From Agrobacterium cavarae (GTDB lineage Bacteria; Pseudomonadota; Alphaproteobacteria; Rhizobiales; Rhizobiaceae), in contig NZ_SISF01000022.1 of NCBI RefSeq assembly GCF_004310285.1, positions 62,001 to 126,000 on the forward strand: a stretch of 64,000 bases of DNA. The letters run 5' to 3'. Within the stretch, counting starts at the first letter, position 1; every line of letters starts with the position of its first letter. Below the pieces are notes generated by a model. It did not search any database and was not told where the DNA came from. It worked only from the letters and a program-made list of their open reading frames with translations. Below are positions 29,758 to 38,381 of the stretch, in pieces. A program made the position numbers and the translations under genes.

Positions 29758-30633
29758 TTACAGTCCAGCCATGGAAAGCGGCTTGGGAGCAGAAGCTTCA
29801 GGACCGGCAGATGGGTGTTGGGCGCGCGCGGCAAGCTCCGCACCTTCAATGGTGATGCTGGTCGACGTCATGGTTTCGTCGATGCCGGCACCATGAGAAT
29901 CAGTACCGTAGATTTCCTTGACCGCGCGGGCATCGAGTTCGGCGGGCGTGCCGTCGAAGACGACGCGACCGGCCGCCATGCCGATGATGCGCTCACAATA
30001 ATTGCGGGCCGTATCCAGCGTGTGCAGGTTGGTGATGACGGTGATGCCTTCGCGCTCATTGATGTCGCGCAGCGCATCCATGACGATTTTTGCGTTGAGC
30101 GGGTCAAGCGAGGCAATGGGCTCATCGGCAAGCAGCATGCGCGGTGACTGCATCAATGCACGTGCGATCGCCACACGCTGCTGCTGGCCGCCCGACAGCG
30201 TGCCGGCAGGCTGCATGGCCACATGTTCGATCCCCAGGCGCTCCAGTGCTGAAATCGCCATCAGACGCTCTTCGGTGGTGAAGATGCTGAGCAGGCTCAA
30301 GACCGTGGAGCGGTGATCGAGGCGACCGAGCATGACGTTGGTCAGAACGTCGAGACGCGGCACGAGATTGAATTGCTGGAAGATCATGGCGCAATCGCGC
30401 TGCCAGTGGCGAAGCGCGGCGCCGCGGAGCGAGGAGACCTCGAGATCACCAAAATGAATGGAGCCGGATGTGGGATCGACCAGGCGGTTGATCATGCGCA
30501 GCAGGGTGGATTTGCCTGCACCCGAACGTCCGATGACGCCGACCATCTGGCCCTGGGGGATGTCGAGCGTCACGCTGTCGACGGCGGTCGATTTGCCGAA
30601 GCGGCGCGTTACCTGCTTGAGGTGAAAAGTCAT
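29758..30633 (-). CDS. phnC: Phosphonate ABC transporter ATP-binding protein
   Basis: A 291-aa ABC ATPase. Walker A is [13 protein letters not shown] (about 35-47), the signature [15 protein letters not shown] (about 144-158) and Walker [14 protein letters not shown]; the H-loop is in ITNLHTLD. The last 35 residues ([14 protein letters not shown]...) are an unusual tail. It is the first gene of the transporter unit; a weak Pho-box-like site lies upstream at 30692-30709. Confidence 0.94.
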   Translation of the reverse strand: MTFHLKQVTRRFGKSTAVDSVTLDIPQGQMVGVIGRSGAGKSTLLRMINRLVDPTSGSIHFGDLEVSSLRGAALRHWQRDCAMIFQQFNLVPRLDVLTNVMLGRLDHRSTVLSLLSIFTTEERLMAISALERLGIEHVAMQPAGTLSGGQQQRVAIARALMQSPRMLLADEPIASLDPLNAKIVMDALRDINEREGITVITNLHTLDTARNYCERIIGMAAGRVVFDGTPAELDARAVKEIYGTDSHGAGIDETMTSTSITIEGAELAARAQHPSAGPEASAPKPLSMAGL

Positions 30634-30691
30634 AGGCCAAATCCAGTCTCGTTATTTCGGATTCGGCCTATCAGGGGTGCGTGAAGCGCGA

Positions 30692-30709
30692 ATGTCAGTT
30701 TGATGAAGA
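30692..30709 (-). promoter_or_regulatory. Weak Pho-box-like site upstream of phnC
   Basis: On the minus strand TCTTCAT-CAAA-CTGACAT matches about 10 of the 14 defined positions of the Pho box CTGTCAT-N4-CTGTCAT, about 60 bp before the phnC start. PhoB control of phosphonate uptake is well known, but the match is weak. Confidence 0.3.
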
Positions 30710-30748
30710 AATTGTTACAAGGCTGACGTTACGGGAGATGGTGTTCGT

Positions 30749-31366
30749 CTACCCATCATACTTGGCAAGAAAGGCTTCCGCTTCGAGCGAACGGAAATCA
30801 TCGAGGGCAGCGCGAAGCCTCGCGTGATCCCAATCCCACCAGGCCAGTCGGTCCATGCGCTCGCCGATCTCTTCTGGAAAACGGCGCCGGATGAGTTTGG
30901 CCGGGACACCGCCGACGATGGTGTAGGGTGCAACATCTTTCGAGACCACGGCACCGGCACCGACCACGGCGCCATTGCCGATGGTGACGCCGGGCAGGAT
31001 GGTCGCGCCGTGTCCGATCCAGACATCATGGCCGATGACGACGCGTCTGGCGCGTCTTGCGGCGAAGAACTCCGTCTCGTCCTCCGCATCATCCCAATAA
31101 TTATGGGCGCGGTAGGTGAAGTGGTGCAGCGTCGCGCGCGACATGGGATGGTTGGTTGCGTTGATGCGCACCGAGGCGGCGATATTGACGAACTTGCCAA
31201 TCGTCGCGCACCAGACGGCACCGTCCTGCATGATGTAGGAGTAGTCGTCCATCTCCACTTCTTCGATGCGGCAGCGCTCCGAGACCTCGATGTAACGGCC
31301 GAGCTTGGAATTGACGACGCGGGCGCTTTCGTGAATGGCCGGTTCCAGGCCAACTTTGACACTCAT
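30749..31366 (-). CDS. Hexapeptide-repeat acetyltransferase of the phn operon
   Basis: A 205-aa left-handed beta-helix acyltransferase of the xenobiotic/chloramphenicol acetyltransferase type. Hexapeptide repeats ([36 protein letters not shown]) cover about 110-150, with the catalytic His likely in [12 protein letters not shown]. Such proteins occur in rhizobial phn operons where the GNAT PhnO is missing; acetylation of aminophosphonates is a plausible but unproven role. It overlaps phnL by 4 bases. Confidence 0.87.
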   Translation of the reverse strand: MSVKVGLEPAIHESARVVNSKLGRYIEVSERCRIEEVEMDDYSYIMQDGAVWCATIGKFVNIAASVRINATNHPMSRATLHHFTYRAHNYWDDAEDETEFFAARRARRVVIGHDVWIGHGATILPGVTIGNGAVVGAGAVVSKDVAPYTIVGGVPAKLIRRRFPEEIGERMDRLAWWDWDHARLRAALDDFRSLEAEAFLAKYDG

Positions 31367-32070
31367 GCTGCAATCTTTCTGGGTGAGAACTGCGAGACAT
31401 CGAGGATGCGATCGGCCACGGCTTCACGCACTTCCTCATCGTGAAAAATGCCAAGAAGGGCCGTTCCTTCGGCCTTCTTTTGCCGGATCATCTCCACCAC
31501 CACCTTGCGGTTGGCCGCGTCGAGCGACGCCGTCGGTTCGTCCAAAAGCAGGATGGCGTGGTCGGTGATGAAGCCGCGGGCAATGTTGACGCGCTGCTGT
31601 TCGCCGCCGGAGAAGGTGGCGGGTGGCAGGGACCACAATTCCCGTGGCAAGTTGAGCTTCGACAGCAACTCCCCTGCCCGCTCGCGTGCCTCTTCGACCG
31701 GAACTTTTCGAGCAAGCAGCGGCTCCGCCACCACATCGACGGCGGCGACGCGCGGGACGGTGCGCAGGAACTGGCTGACATAACCAAGGCTGCGGTGACG
31801 GACTTCGAGCACTGTGCGGGGTGCGGCACTGCCGATATCGACCATCTGTCCCTCATGCTTGATGAGGATCTGGCCGCTATCGATAGCGTAGTTGCCGTAT
31901 AGCATCTTGAGGATGGAGCTTTTGCCGATCCCCGAAGGCCCGCCAAGCACGACGCATTCGCCTGCCTGGACGGAGAAGTTCACATTGCGCACAACGGGCA
32001 GTTCGATCCCGTCACGCAGATGCATGGTGAAGCTTTTGAAGACTTCCGAAACAATGAGGGGGGTCGGCAT
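31363..32070 (-). CDS. phnL: C-P lyase ABC-type protein PhnL
   Basis: A 235-aa ABC ATPase-like subunit required for phosphonate activation. Walker A is [17 protein letters not shown] (about 38-54), the signature [15 protein letters not shown] (about 157-171) and Walker [13 protein letters not shown]. Despite the fold it works with the C-P lyase complex, not in transport. It is separated from phnK by one base. Confidence 0.93.
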   Translation of the reverse strand: MPTPLIVSEVFKSFTMHLRDGIELPVVRNVNFSVQAGECVVLGGPSGIGKSSILKMLYGNYAIDSGQILIKHEGQMVDIGSAAPRTVLEVRHRSLGYVSQFLRTVPRVAAVDVVAEPLLARKVPVEEARERAGELLSKLNLPRELWSLPPATFSGGEQQRVNIARGFITDHAILLLDEPTASLDAANRKVVVEMIRQKKAEGTALLGIFHDEEVREAVADRILDVSQFSPRKIAA

Positions 32071-32071
32071 G

Positions 32072-32848
32072 TCACACCTGCAGGATCGAGGAAACGAGAA
32101 GCTGGGTATAGGGCTCGCGCGGATCGTCCAGCACGCGGTCGGTCAAGCCATGCTCGATGACGTTGCCACCCTTCATCACCATCATGCGGTGCGACAGGAG
32201 GCGCGCAACCGCAAGGTCATGGGTGACGACAATGACGGACAGGCCAAGATCGTTGACGAGACCGCGAACGAGATCGAGAAGCCTTGCCTGGACCGAGACA
32301 TCCAGACCGCCGGTCGGCTCGTCCATGAAGACAAGGCGCGGCGAGGTGACGAGGTTGCGGGCGATCTGCAGGCGCTGGCGCATGCCGCCGGAAAAGGCAC
32401 GCGGCTGATCATCGATGCGATCGGTGCCGATCTCCACCCGCTCCAGCCATTCGCTGGCGGTGTTGCGGATATTGCCATAATGCCGGTTGCCGACCGCCAT
32501 CAGCCGTTCGCCGACATTAGCGCCGGCAGATACCGTCATGCGCAGACCGTCAGCCGGATTCTGGTGAACGAAGCCCCAATCGGTACGCATGAGGAAACGG
32601 CGTTCCGCCTCGCCCATATGGTAGAGATCGCGCAGAGACCCGTCGCGCATGCGATATTCGACGCTGCCGGTGGTCGGCATCAGCCGGGTGGAAATGCAGT
32701 TCAGCAGCGTGGTCTTGCCGGAACCGGATTCGCCGACGATCGCCAGGACTTCGCCCGGCCAAAGATCGAAGGAGACGTTGCGGCAACCCGCGCGGTCGCC
32801 GTAATATTTGGATACGTCGCGGACTTTCAAAAGCGGCTGGTCGCTCAT
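32072..32848 (-). CDS. phnK: C-P lyase ABC-type subunit PhnK
   Basis: A 258-aa ABC protein that docks onto the PhnGHIJ core. Walker A is [12 protein letters not shown] (about 38-49), the signature FSGGMRQRLQIARNL and Walker B LVFMDEPTGGLD. The ORF is open upstream to 32914 within phnJ, but the ATG at 32848 (MSDQPLLKVRDV) is the natural start and overlaps the phnJ stop by 4 bases. Confidence 0.94.
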   Translation of the reverse strand: MSDQPLLKVRDVSKYYGDRAGCRNVSFDLWPGEVLAIVGESGSGKTTLLNCISTRLMPTTGSVEYRMRDGSLRDLYHMGEAERRFLMRTDWGFVHQNPADGLRMTVSAGANVGERLMAVGNRHYGNIRNTASEWLERVEIGTDRIDDQPRAFSGGMRQRLQIARNLVTSPRLVFMDEPTGGLDVSVQARLLDLVRGLVNDLGLSVIVVTHDLAVARLLSHRMMVMKGGNVIEHGLTDRVLDDPREPYTQLLVSSILQV

Positions 32849-33762
32849 TCTGCGGCCTCCTTCACATCGGCCAGCAGATGGCCGCGATGGCCATGTTCGC
32901 GCCGATCTTCGCAATGGTCGGTATCGGAGCAGACGAACATGCGCCCGCCCCGATCATCCAGGATGACTTCATCGAGATAGACATGGTCCGCACCACACAG
33001 CGCACAGGGCTTGTCGAAGGTCTGAATCTCGAAGGGATGGTCGTCGAAATCGAGGCTGACGACTTCGGTGTAAGGCGGCACGGCATAGATACGTTTTTCA
33101 CGCCCGGCACCGAAGAGCTGCAAGGCTTCCGACATGTGCATTTTCGGATTGTCGAATTTCGGCGTCGGCGACGGGTCCATGACGTATCGTCCTGCGACCT
33201 TCACCGGATAGGCGTAGGTTTTGGAAATGCGACCATTATGGGCAATGTCCTCATAGAGACGCACATGCATCAGGCCATATTCTTCCAGCGCGTGCATGAC
33301 GCGGGTCTCGGTCTCGCGTGGCTCGAGGAAGCGCAAAGGCTCAGGGATCGGCACCTGGTAGACCAGCACCTGACCTTCCGTCAGCGTTTCTTCCGGAACG
33401 CGGTGACGGGTCTGGATGACGGTGGCTTCCTTGGTATGCGTGGTGACGGCGACATTGGCAACCTTCTGGAAGAAGGCACGGATGGAGACGGCATTGGTCG
33501 TATCATCCGCCCCCTGGTCGATGACCTTCAGCACATCCTGCGGCCCGAGGATCGAGGCTGTCACCTGCACGCCGCCCGTTCCCCAGCCGTAGGGCATGGG
33601 CATCTCACGCGAGGCAAACGGCACCTGGTAGCCGGGTATGGCGATGGCCTTCAGAATAGCGCGGCGGATCATCCGCTTGGTCTGTTCGTCCAGATAGGCG
33701 AAATTGTACGTAGCGAGACCTTCATCGGTGAAGGTCTCTTCAAATGAAACTTCTTCAAGCAT
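32845..33762 (-). CDS. phnJ: Alpha-D-ribose 1-methylphosphonate 5-phosphate C-P lyase
   Basis: A 305-aa radical-SAM-type enzyme that cleaves the carbon-phosphorus bond to give methane and ribose 1,2-cyclic phosphate 5-phosphate. The C-terminal cysteines have the exact PhnJ spacing C-x2-C-x21-C-x5-C (PCALCGAD ... FVCSDTDHC, about residues 245-280), binding the Fe-S cluster and the thiyl-radical site. It starts 149 bp after phnI, an unusually wide gap for this operon. Confidence 0.96.
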   Translation of the reverse strand: MLEEVSFEETFTDEGLATYNFAYLDEQTKRMIRRAILKAIAIPGYQVPFASREMPMPYGWGTGGVQVTASILGPQDVLKVIDQGADDTTNAVSIRAFFQKVANVAVTTHTKEATVIQTRHRVPEETLTEGQVLVYQVPIPEPLRFLEPRETETRVMHALEEYGLMHVRLYEDIAHNGRISKTYAYPVKVAGRYVMDPSPTPKFDNPKMHMSEALQLFGAGREKRIYAVPPYTEVVSLDFDDHPFEIQTFDKPCALCGADHVYLDEVILDDRGGRMFVCSDTDHCEDRREHGHRGHLLADVKEAAE

Positions 33763-33811
33763 CGTGCGTTGTCCTTCCGTAAGTCACAACGGATGTCAGG
33801 AGTAAATGATC

Positions 33812-33901
33812 ATGGAGATCGGAATTCTCATTGCGCTGTTCTTCACTGTATTTGCAGCATCCAGCGTATTTTGCGCATACTGGTTCAACGAGCAGCGCTG
33901 A
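33812..33901 (+). CDS. Possible 29-aa single-span membrane protein, antisense within the phn operon
   Basis: In the phnI-phnJ gap, on the opposite strand, an AGGAG at 33798-33802 stands nine bases before an ATG at 33812. This opens a 29-codon frame ending in TGA at 33899-33901. The product MEIGILIALFFTVFAASSV continues to FCAYWFNEQR, a single hydrophobic helix with a short polar tail. An in-frame ATG at 33806 is too close to the Shine-Dalgarno. It is too short for routine gene calling, and coding is inferred from the site and hydrophobicity only. Confidence 0.5.
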   Translation: MEIGILIALFFTVFAASSVFCAYWFNEQR

Positions 33902-33911
33902 GACCAAGTCT

Positions 33912-35021
33912 TTATTCGGCAGCATCGTTCAACCAACTTTCATCTGATCTTTGCGCAGCCTCGAAATCGGCGCGCATCTTTCTGACGAGACCAAGTTCAG
34001 CCTGGAAATCGACATAGTGCGGGAGTTTCAGATGCTCCACGAAACCTGTCGACTGAACATTGTCCGCATGCGAAATCACAAATTCTTCGTCCTGAGCCGG
34101 TGCGGTTCTGTCCTCACCGAATTCGTCTGCGCGTAACGCCCGGTCCACCAGCGACATTGCCATGGCTTTGCGTTCGCTTTGCCCGAAGACTAGGCCGTAG
34201 CCGCGAGTGAATTGCGGCGGCGCCTTGGCCGAACCCTTGAACTGGTTCACCATCTGGCACTCTGTCACCTGAATATCGCCGATGGAGACGGCAAAGCCGA
34301 GTTCGGGGATATCCAGCTCGACCTCCACCTCGCCAATTCTGACTTCACCAACGAAGGGATGGTTGCGGCCGTAGCCGCGCTGGGTTGAATAGGCCAATGC
34401 GAGGAGGAAACCTTCATCGCCGCGGGCAAGCGACTGCAGCCGCAAATCACGTGCCATGGGAAATTCCATCGGTTCACGCGTCAGATCGCCGGGAATATGA
34501 TCTTCCGGCATATCACCATCACTTTCGATCAGGCCTTCTTCCGCCAGAATTTCCGAGACGCGCATGATGTGTTCGGCTTCTGAATCGCGCAGGACAGGCT
34601 CCTCCACCTCTCCATCTTCGAGAAGCGACGGATCGAGCAGGCGGTGGGTGTAGTCGAAGGTCGGGCCCAGCAACTGTCCGCCGGGCAGATCCTTGTAGGT
34701 CGCCGACACGCGGCGCTCGACCAGCATCTCGCCTGTTTCCACCGGGTTGGAATAACCGAAACGTGGCAGTGTCGTGCGATAGGCGCGCAGCAGAAAGATC
34801 GCCTCGATCATGTCCCCACGCGATTGCTTGACGGCAAGAGCTGCGAGCGAGCGATCATGAAGTGAGGCTTCGGCCATCACCCGGTCGACGGCCAGGCCAA
34901 GCTGTTCGACGATCTGGCCAATCGTCATGGCCGGCAGGTTGCGGTCTCCACGACGGCGATCGGCCAGCAGGCGGTGTGCATTGGCAATGGCGGTTTCTCC
35001 GCCCTTTACGGCAACATACAT
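33912..35021 (-). CDS. phnI: C-P lyase core subunit PhnI
   Basis: A 369-aa subunit of the PhnGHIJ complex; PhnI with PhnG and PhnH moves the phosphonate onto ATP, displacing adenine, to form ribose 1-methylphosphonate 5-triphosphate. The N-terminus MYVAVKGGETAIANAHRLLADRRRGD and the segments RGYGRNHPFVGEVRIGEVEVEL and LPHYVDFQAELGLVRKMRADF are typical. Its start lies three bases after the phnH stop. Confidence 0.95.
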   Translation of the reverse strand: MYVAVKGGETAIANAHRLLADRRRGDRNLPAMTIGQIVEQLGLAVDRVMAEASLHDRSLAALAVKQSRGDMIEAIFLLRAYRTTLPRFGYSNPVETGEMLVERRVSATYKDLPGGQLLGPTFDYTHRLLDPSLLEDGEVEEPVLRDSEAEHIMRVSEILAEEGLIESDGDMPEDHIPGDLTREPMEFPMARDLRLQSLARGDEGFLLALAYSTQRGYGRNHPFVGEVRIGEVEVELDIPELGFAVSIGDIQVTECQMVNQFKGSAKAPPQFTRGYGLVFGQSERKAMAMSLVDRALRADEFGEDRTAPAQDEEFVISHADNVQSTGFVEHLKLPHYVDFQAELGLVRKMRADFEAAQRSDESWLNDAAE

Positions 35022-35024
35022 GGC

Positions 35025-35630
35025 TCAGGCCTCCGTCTTTATACGGGTGGAGCGCGGCAGGCAGATGAAGTGGCTGCCGCAGGTGAGGATAACATCGACG
35101 CCGCGGGGGAAGACCGCGCGGTTCTCGCTCCAAAGCCGCACGAAGATGTCGGGCAAGCCTGAAGGGCGGATGATCTCGCTCTCGCGAATGCCTGGGCCGG
35201 AAAGGCGCAAGGCCGGGCCGCCGGTCAGATCCGGTACTTCGATGATCACGGTTGCGGAGCGGTCGGGATATTCTTGGCTACCCTGAGCGAAGAGATCGAA
35301 GGAGGACAGCGTGCTTCCGGCATCCAGAACCGCGAAACGGGCTTCAGCCTTGGTGGGCGCCATCTGCGCTCCGGTGTGGAAGCTCAGCCAGCTTGGAACG
35401 ACGGATTTCGAAAAGGCACCGTTCATCCACACGGGCGTTTCGTAATCGCAAAGGGTGAGAAGAATGCCGCCTGCGGCCTTGCCGAGAGGGCTTGGCGGCT
35501 GGATCGGCAGATCGAACGACTGCAGCTTTCCCGGCCGCGCCATGCCGTCCATGGCAGCCTTGAAGATGTGCTGGGAATCGAAGACCGGATCGGAAAAGCC
35601 GCCGGTTACGATGTTTGCTTTGGCGGACAT
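35025..35630 (-). CDS. phnH: C-P lyase core subunit PhnH
   Basis: A 201-aa subunit, homodimeric in isolation, that joins PhnG2I2J2 to form the C-P lyase core. Typical segments are GGFSDPVFDSQHIFKAAMDGMARPGKL at the N-terminus, LLTLCDYETPVWM and RGVDVILTCGSHFICLPRSTRI at the C-terminus. The stop of phnG and start of phnH share a base. Confidence 0.94.
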   Translation of the reverse strand: MSAKANIVTGGFSDPVFDSQHIFKAAMDGMARPGKLQSFDLPIQPPSPLGKAAGGILLTLCDYETPVWMNGAFSKSVVPSWLSFHTGAQMAPTKAEARFAVLDAGSTLSSFDLFAQGSQEYPDRSATVIIEVPDLTGGPALRLSGPGIRESEIIRPSGLPDIFVRLWSENRAVFPRGVDVILTCGSHFICLPRSTRIKTEA

Positions 35631-36088
35631 TAGTCGTCTCCCCGTACCATGGTGAAGAAATCGACGCGGGTTGCGGCGGTTTGCTGGATGGCGTCGGTCT
35701 TGCGCTTTTCAAGCCGAGACGCGACCACCGAGAGGACCTCACGCTCAACGAGAGGACGGGTCGTCTCTTCTTGCCAAAGCGCATCGGCGATCGCTGCGTA
35801 CCAAGCCTGCTTGCGGCTGGTGCCGAGCGCATGGGCATGGCCGATCGTGCCGGAGGCAAGCTTGACGGTGGCGCGCGTCACGGTCGCTTCTCCGAGATTG
35901 AAGGGCGAACCGCCGCCGCCGATCTTTCCGCGCACCATAACGAGCCCGGTTTCCGGTCCACGCACCTTTTCGACTTGCGGCTTGGTATCCAGAGCGCTCC
36001 AGCAATTGAGAAGCTCTTCAACCGTCGCACGGGCCAGCAGCCCTGCGGCCCGCTTTCTCGCCTCTTGAATTTCGGTCGGTTCGTTCAT
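35630..36088 (-). CDS. phnG: C-P lyase core subunit PhnG
   Basis: A 152-aa subunit and first gene of the C-P lyase operon. It carries typical segments LARATVEELLNCW, GLVMVRGKIGGGGSPFNLGEATVTRATV and GHAHALGTSRKQA. A PhnF-type operator and a Pho box lie in the 80-bp gap to phnF upstream. Confidence 0.94.
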   Translation of the reverse strand: MNEPTEIQEARKRAAGLLARATVEELLNCWSALDTKPQVEKVRGPETGLVMVRGKIGGGGSPFNLGEATVTRATVKLASGTIGHAHALGTSRKQAWYAAIADALWQEETTRPLVEREVLSVVASRLEKRKTDAIQQTAATRVDFFTMVRGDD

Positions 36089-36101
36089 TTTATCCTCAAA
36101 C

Positions 36102-36117
36102 GTCTATTGATATAGAC
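36102..36117. promoter_or_regulatory. Candidate PhnF operator
   Basis: GTCTAT-tgat-ATAGAC is a perfect 6-bp inverted repeat 14 bp before the phnG start. GntR/HutC-subfamily regulators such as PhnF bind GT-TA/TA-AC type palindromes, and the site is beside the phnF gene. Binding there would block phnG transcription. Confidence 0.65.
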
Positions 36118-36152
36118 AACCATACAAGATAGCTTAGATGTAAGCCTCCAGC

Positions 36153-36170
36153 ATGACAAGCGTGTGACAT
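36153..36170 (-). promoter_or_regulatory. Candidate Pho box of the C-P lyase operon
   Basis: On the minus strand ATGTCAC-ACGC-TTGTCAT matches 11 of 14 positions of the Pho box (two 7-mers 11 bases apart). It lies about 65 bp upstream of phnG and overlaps the phnF start codon. PhoB activation of phn operons under phosphate starvation is established in rhizobia and enterics. Confidence 0.55.
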
Positions 36171-36906
36171 GACCCTGACGAACAATATGCGAAAGAAGAA
36201 TGGCGTGGCGCTTTGGCGCCAGATTGCCGACAGGATCAGAACGGCGATTGCTGCGGGCGAATATGACGGCACCGGCATGTTACCGTCTGAAATGGTGCTG
36301 GCGGAGCGCTTCGGCGTCAATCGCCATACCGTCAGAGGCGCCATTGCAGCGCTTGCGGATGAAGGCATCGTTCAGGCGCTGCAAGGCCGCGGTACACTCA
36401 TCACCCGAAAAGATCGCCTGAATTTCCCGATCTCGAAGCGAACGCGTTTTACCACTGGTCTTGGCGATCAGGCACGGGAAATGGAAGGGCTGCTCTTGGC
36501 GCATTCCCTCGAGGGAGCGACGACAGCTCTTGCCGATAAGCTGAATGTTGCGCCGGGTACGCCACTGATCCGGCTGGAGTTGCTGCGAAAGGTCGATCAG
36601 AAGCCAGTGTCTCGCTCGACATCCTGGTTTCCCGCTGAGCGCTTCGGCGGCATCGCCACTGACTATGAAGACACGGGCTCAATTACAGAGGCGCTGAAGC
36701 GATCGGGCGTGGAAGACTATGTCCGGGCATCAACCATCGTGTCTGCCCGGCATGCGGAGGCCGACGATCTGGCGGATCTCGAATTGTCCCCAGGGGCCAT
36801 TCTCCTCGTCTCCGATTCCTTGAATGTCGACATGGACGGCCAGCCGATCCAGTTCGGCACCAGCCGCTTTCCGGCGGATGTGGTGCAATTCACCGTGGAG
36901 AATTGA
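36169..36906 (+). CDS. phnF: GntR/HutC-subfamily phosphonate regulator PhnF
   Basis: A 245-aa repressor with an N-terminal GntR winged helix (about 10-80, with GMLPSEMVLAERFGVNRHTVRGAIAALADEG) and a UTRA ligand domain (about 95-240). It is divergent from phnG across 80 bp containing a matching palindrome. A second ATG (MRKKNGVALWR, 36187) is also possible as start. Confidence 0.9.
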   Translation: MTLTNNMRKKNGVALWRQIADRIRTAIAAGEYDGTGMLPSEMVLAERFGVNRHTVRGAIAALADEGIVQALQGRGTLITRKDRLNFPISKRTRFTTGLGDQAREMEGLLLAHSLEGATTALADKLNVAPGTPLIRLELLRKVDQKPVSRSTSWFPAERFGGIATDYEDTGSITEALKRSGVEDYVRASTIVSARHAEADDLADLELSPGAILLVSDSLNVDMDGQPIQFGTSRFPADVVQFTVEN

Positions 36907-36941
36907 CGCCAGATACAAGACGGTCGCCTTGCAGGCGACCG

Positions 36942-37877
36942 CTATCTGATCTGGACGGGAACGACGAAGGACGTCTGCGCACCCGGCGGCGGGGTCGAGA
37001 CCGAGGCTCTGCCAATCGACGATTTGATTTTGGCATCGACGGCTTCATCGCCTGTGGATTTTACCACGCTGAGCCTGCCAATCGACCCGTCGTTTTGCAC
37101 GACGAAGGACACTGTCACCGTCATTCCTGAACGTCCTGCACCGCGAACGATACGTCGGGCAACAGCGCTTTGAACTTTCGACGCCCAGTCTGCCGGAGAG
37201 ATTGAAGACGATGCAGAGCCAGCGCTGTTGCGAGACGCCGCCGTTTTGTCCGACTGCGTCGCCTCAGCCTTGGCGATATCGCGGCGCTGAGATTGCTGGG
37301 GCGCCGGCGTCGGCTTTTGCACTCGCTTCTTTTCCGGCTCTTTTTCCTTCTCCACCTTCTTTTGTACCGGTGGCGGAGGTGGACGAAGCACAGGAAGCGG
37401 AACCTCGACATTTTCGAGTTCCGCCACCTGCTGCTGCTCGATGGGATCGACTTCCTGCACCGGTTCTGGCGGCGCGGGCTCCTCCACAGGCTGCTGCACC
37501 ACCTCTGGTGGCACTTCGGGGGTAGGCTCGGGCTCCACTGGCGGCTCTTCAACGACAGGCTCTGGAACCGGCTCCGGCGGAGGTTCTACGGGCGGCGGTT
37601 CTTCGACAGGCTGGGTGACGTTGCTTTTGACCTCTTCCGTCTCGACCTCGTCATTGGCTTCGACCGTTTCTTCGGTATTGACGGCCTCCGGCAGGGCCGC
37701 AAGCTCAATCATGATCGCCGCCTGAGGCGCGTTATCGCCCTGCTCTTCGGGCTTTTCCTGCATCAGATAATAGGCGCCTGCGGCATGCACTGAGATCATC
37801 ACCAGTGCCGCGACGGACCAGAGTGCGATCTCTCCCAGGCGGGATTGTCTGGAGCGAGGGTAGACGGGGTCCGTCAC
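36942..37877 (-). CDS. tonB: TonB energy-transducing protein
   Basis: A 311-aa TonB-family protein that carries proton-motive energy to outer-membrane receptors. It has an N-terminal membrane helix (about 14-36), a long Pro/Glu-rich periplasm-spanning region (about 70-190: PPPVEPPPEPVPEP and similar) and a TonB C-terminal domain (about 225-311, ending TSFVVPVQIR). It is the last gene of exbB-exbD-tonB, overlapping exbD by 4 bases. Confidence 0.9.
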   Translation of the reverse strand: MTDPVYPRSRQSRLGEIALWSVAALVMISVHAAGAYYLMQEKPEEQGDNAPQAAIMIELAALPEAVNTEETVEANDEVETEEVKSNVTQPVEEPPPVEPPPEPVPEPVVEEPPVEPEPTPEVPPEVVQQPVEEPAPPEPVQEVDPIEQQQVAELENVEVPLPVLRPPPPPVQKKVEKEKEPEKKRVQKPTPAPQQSQRRDIAKAEATQSDKTAASRNSAGSASSSISPADWASKVQSAVARRIVRGAGRSGMTVTVSFVVQNDGSIGRLSVVKSTGDEAVDAKIKSSIGRASVSTPPPGAQTSFVVPVQIR

Positions 37878-38377
37878 TGCGTCCCTCCATTTGGGGCAAG
37901 TGAAGGCTGGCTGGACTGGCCGGAGTTGGAAACCGGTGCGCCTGCTGGCGCAGAACCTGCAGTGCCCTCCAACCCGACAAGCGCGATCTTAAGATAGCCG
38001 CTATCACGCAGGAGGTTCATGATTTCCATGAAATGGCCGTAGTCGACGGCCTTGTCGGCACGCAGGAAGATGCGCGTATCCTTCTTGCCGCCTGTCTTGG
38101 CATCCAGGCTGGAAGCAAGGGCTTCACGCGCCACCGCATCATTGCCGATATTGAGCGAGAGGTCGTCCTTCACCGTCAGATAAAGAGGCTCATCGGGGCG
38201 CTCGGCCGGTTTTGCTGTCGAAGCCGGAAGGTCGACATTGACATCCACGGTCGCAAGCGGTGCTGCCACCATGAAGATGATGAGCAGCACCAGCATCACG
38301 TCGATGAACGGCGTGACGTTGATTTCGTGGTTTTCGGGAAGGTCGTCCCCGTGGCTTTCTCGAATACCGCCTGCCAT
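37874..38377 (-). CDS. exbD: TonB-system biopolymer transport protein ExbD
   Basis: A 167-aa protein with a short cytoplasmic N-terminus, one membrane helix (about 22-43, VTPFIDVMLVLLIIFMVAAPLA with the functional Asp) and a periplasmic domain. A low-complexity tail (APAGAPVSNSGQSSQPSLAPNGGTQ) extends the usual length by about 25 residues. It starts four bases after the exbB stop. Confidence 0.92.
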   Translation of the reverse strand: MAGGIRESHGDDLPENHEINVTPFIDVMLVLLIIFMVAAPLATVDVNVDLPASTAKPAERPDEPLYLTVKDDLSLNIGNDAVAREALASSLDAKTGGKKDTRIFLRADKAVDYGHFMEIMNLLRDSGYLKIALVGLEGTAGSAPAGAPVSNSGQSSQPSLAPNGGTQ

Positions 38378-38381
38378 GATC

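Noticed and set aside
29664-29849. 62-residue N-terminal extension of PhnD
   Set aside because: The signal peptide begins at the ATG at 29663; the extension would bury it.
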